15,720 nt of DNA from a bacterium. GTDB lineage: Bacteria; Latescibacterota; Latescibacteria; Latescibacterales; Latescibacteraceae. A program made the position numbers and the translations under genes. The stretch covers positions 1-15,720 of the forward strand of contig JAJFUH010000025.1 of the NCBI GenBank assembly GCA_021372535.1, given 5' to 3'. Below are positions 15,485-15,720 of the stretch, piece after piece (position 1 is the stretch's first letter; every line of letters starts with the position of its first letter). The notes under the pieces are model-generated. The model did not search any database, was not told the origin of the DNA, and saw only the letters and a program-made list of their open reading frames with translations.

Positions 15485-15510
15485 GTTATTACAAAATGTA
15501 TTTTTGTCAA
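15483..15510 (-). promoter_or_regulatory. Promoter of the blaI-blaR1-like operon
   Basis: A perfect TTGACA (15510-15505) is followed after 16 bases by TAACAT (15488-15483), a four-of-six -10 box. The two operators overlap the spacer and the region just downstream, the classical layout for steric repression by a BlaI-type dimer. Confidence 0.65.
15490..15500. promoter_or_regulatory. BlaI-type operator 2, inside the promoter spacer
   Basis: TACA (15490-15493), AAA and TGTA (15497-15500) repeat the half-site arrangement of operator 1. The two centres are 21 bp apart, about two helical turns, so dimers would sit on the same face. The site lies between the -35 and -10 boxes. Confidence 0.65.
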
Positions 15511-15530
15511 GTCTTTTTTTCGATTTAAAA

Positions 15531-15563
15531 AATCGAGAGTAACAACGAAGGATGAAAAATGCA
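15531..15563. repeat. 33-bp direct repeat, copy 1
   Basis: The sequence starts AATCGAGAGTAACAACG and ends GAAAAATGCA, and is identical at all 33 positions to 15688-15720. Identity stops exactly at its left end (A15530 versus C15687), so this is an element boundary. The left end overlaps a 7-bp hairpin (TCGATTT 15520-15526, AAATCGA 15530-15536). Confidence 0.85.
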
Positions 15564-15579
15564 TGGAAACTGTATATGG

Positions 15580-15603
15580 ATTCCCGATTAAAGATTCGGG
15601 AAT
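15580..15603. repeat. ATTCCCGA/TCGGGAAT hairpin of a widespread extragenic repeat type
   Basis: ATTCCCGA (15580-15587) and TCGGGAAT (15596-15603) are perfect 8-bp arms, within TGGATTCCCG...CGGGAATGACG. That frame is, to my knowledge, a recurring extragenic repeat motif across many bacteria. A second dyad follows: GGGTCA (15616-15621) and TGACCC (15651-15656). Together with the flanking 33-bp repeats they suggest a repeat unit of about 157 bp. Confidence 0.55.
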
Positions 15604-15687
15604 GACGGCGTTACGGGGTCATCCGGCGCCAGACCGGGGATAGAGAACCGTGACCCGTTGTTGCATCTTCAGATAAACACTCATGAC

Positions 15688-15720
15688 AATCGAGAGTAAC
15701 AACGAAGGATGAAAAATGCA
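15688..15720. repeat. 33-bp direct repeat, copy 2 (cut by the window edge)
   Basis: It is identical to 15531-15563, starting 157 bp further on. The match runs to the last base of the window, so the true repeat may be longer and may be tandem. Confidence 0.85.

Noticed and set aside
15511-15536. Intrinsic terminator: TCGATTT/AAATCGA hairpin next to a T-run
   Set aside because: On the plus strand the T-run precedes the stem, and on the minus strand an A-run follows it, so neither direction gives a stem followed by U residues. The stem is also AT-rich.
15531-15720. CRISPR array suggested by 33-bp direct repeats
   Set aside because: There are only two copies with a 124-bp interval that itself contains hairpins; CRISPR spacers are near 30-40 bp, and no cas genes are present.

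Overview
The window looks like a piece of a Gram-negative, environmental, uncultured-type bacterial genome with moderate GC genes and AT-rich spacers. Secreted proteins carry classical signal peptides, one protein is a DUF5916/CBM9-type outer-membrane barrel, and there are two very large hybrid histidine kinases, one with a Reg_prop sensor propeller. Several spacers carry structured extragenic repeats. This mix is common in the FCB superphylum and related candidate phyla, but the assignment is an inference and no rRNA or marker gene is present.

Layout. A small two-CBS-domain protein (minus, 42-506) overlaps by ATGA the first codons of a gene that runs off the left edge. A 635-bp spacer with a hairpin repeat follows. 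Next is a 1325-aa membrane hybrid sensor kinase (plus, 1142-5119). It converges on a secreted TIM-barrel, glycoside-hydrolase-like protein of unknown specificity (minus, 5156-6211). The next spacer holds a long bulged hairpin and a ~120-bp REP/MITE-like palindromic element. Then comes a CBM9-like/DUF5916 outer-membrane protein (minus, 6912-9053) with a good sigma70-like promoter. After an ~800-bp spacer, AT-rich over most of its length, there is a soluble 1080-aa hybrid kinase with four PAS domains and a GAF domain (plus, 9856-13098). It converges on a BlaI/BlaR1-type pair on the minus strand (15448 down to 13120). The last ~190 bp hold a 33-bp direct repeat and a hairpin-containing repeat unit cut by the window edge.

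How they work together. Both hybrid kinases end in a receiver domain and have no DNA-binding output, so each must hand its signal to a partner outside the window. The BlaI-like repressor and the M56 membrane metalloprotease form a self-contained switch. Its promoter has a perfect TTGACA -35 box with one TACA-N3-TGTA operator in the spacer and a second over the start site, inside a perfect 21-bp palindrome.

The most unusual item is the sensor half of the M56 protein. In place of the penicillin-binding domain of BlaR1 it appears to have two ExbD/TolR-like alpha/beta repeats around a pseudopilin-like globular domain with a Ca-loop-like DxNxDG motif. The gene is split by a one-base frame change at a G4 tract exactly inside the first ExbD-like repeat. 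No beta-lactamase or PBP gene is next to it, so the regulated target is unknown.
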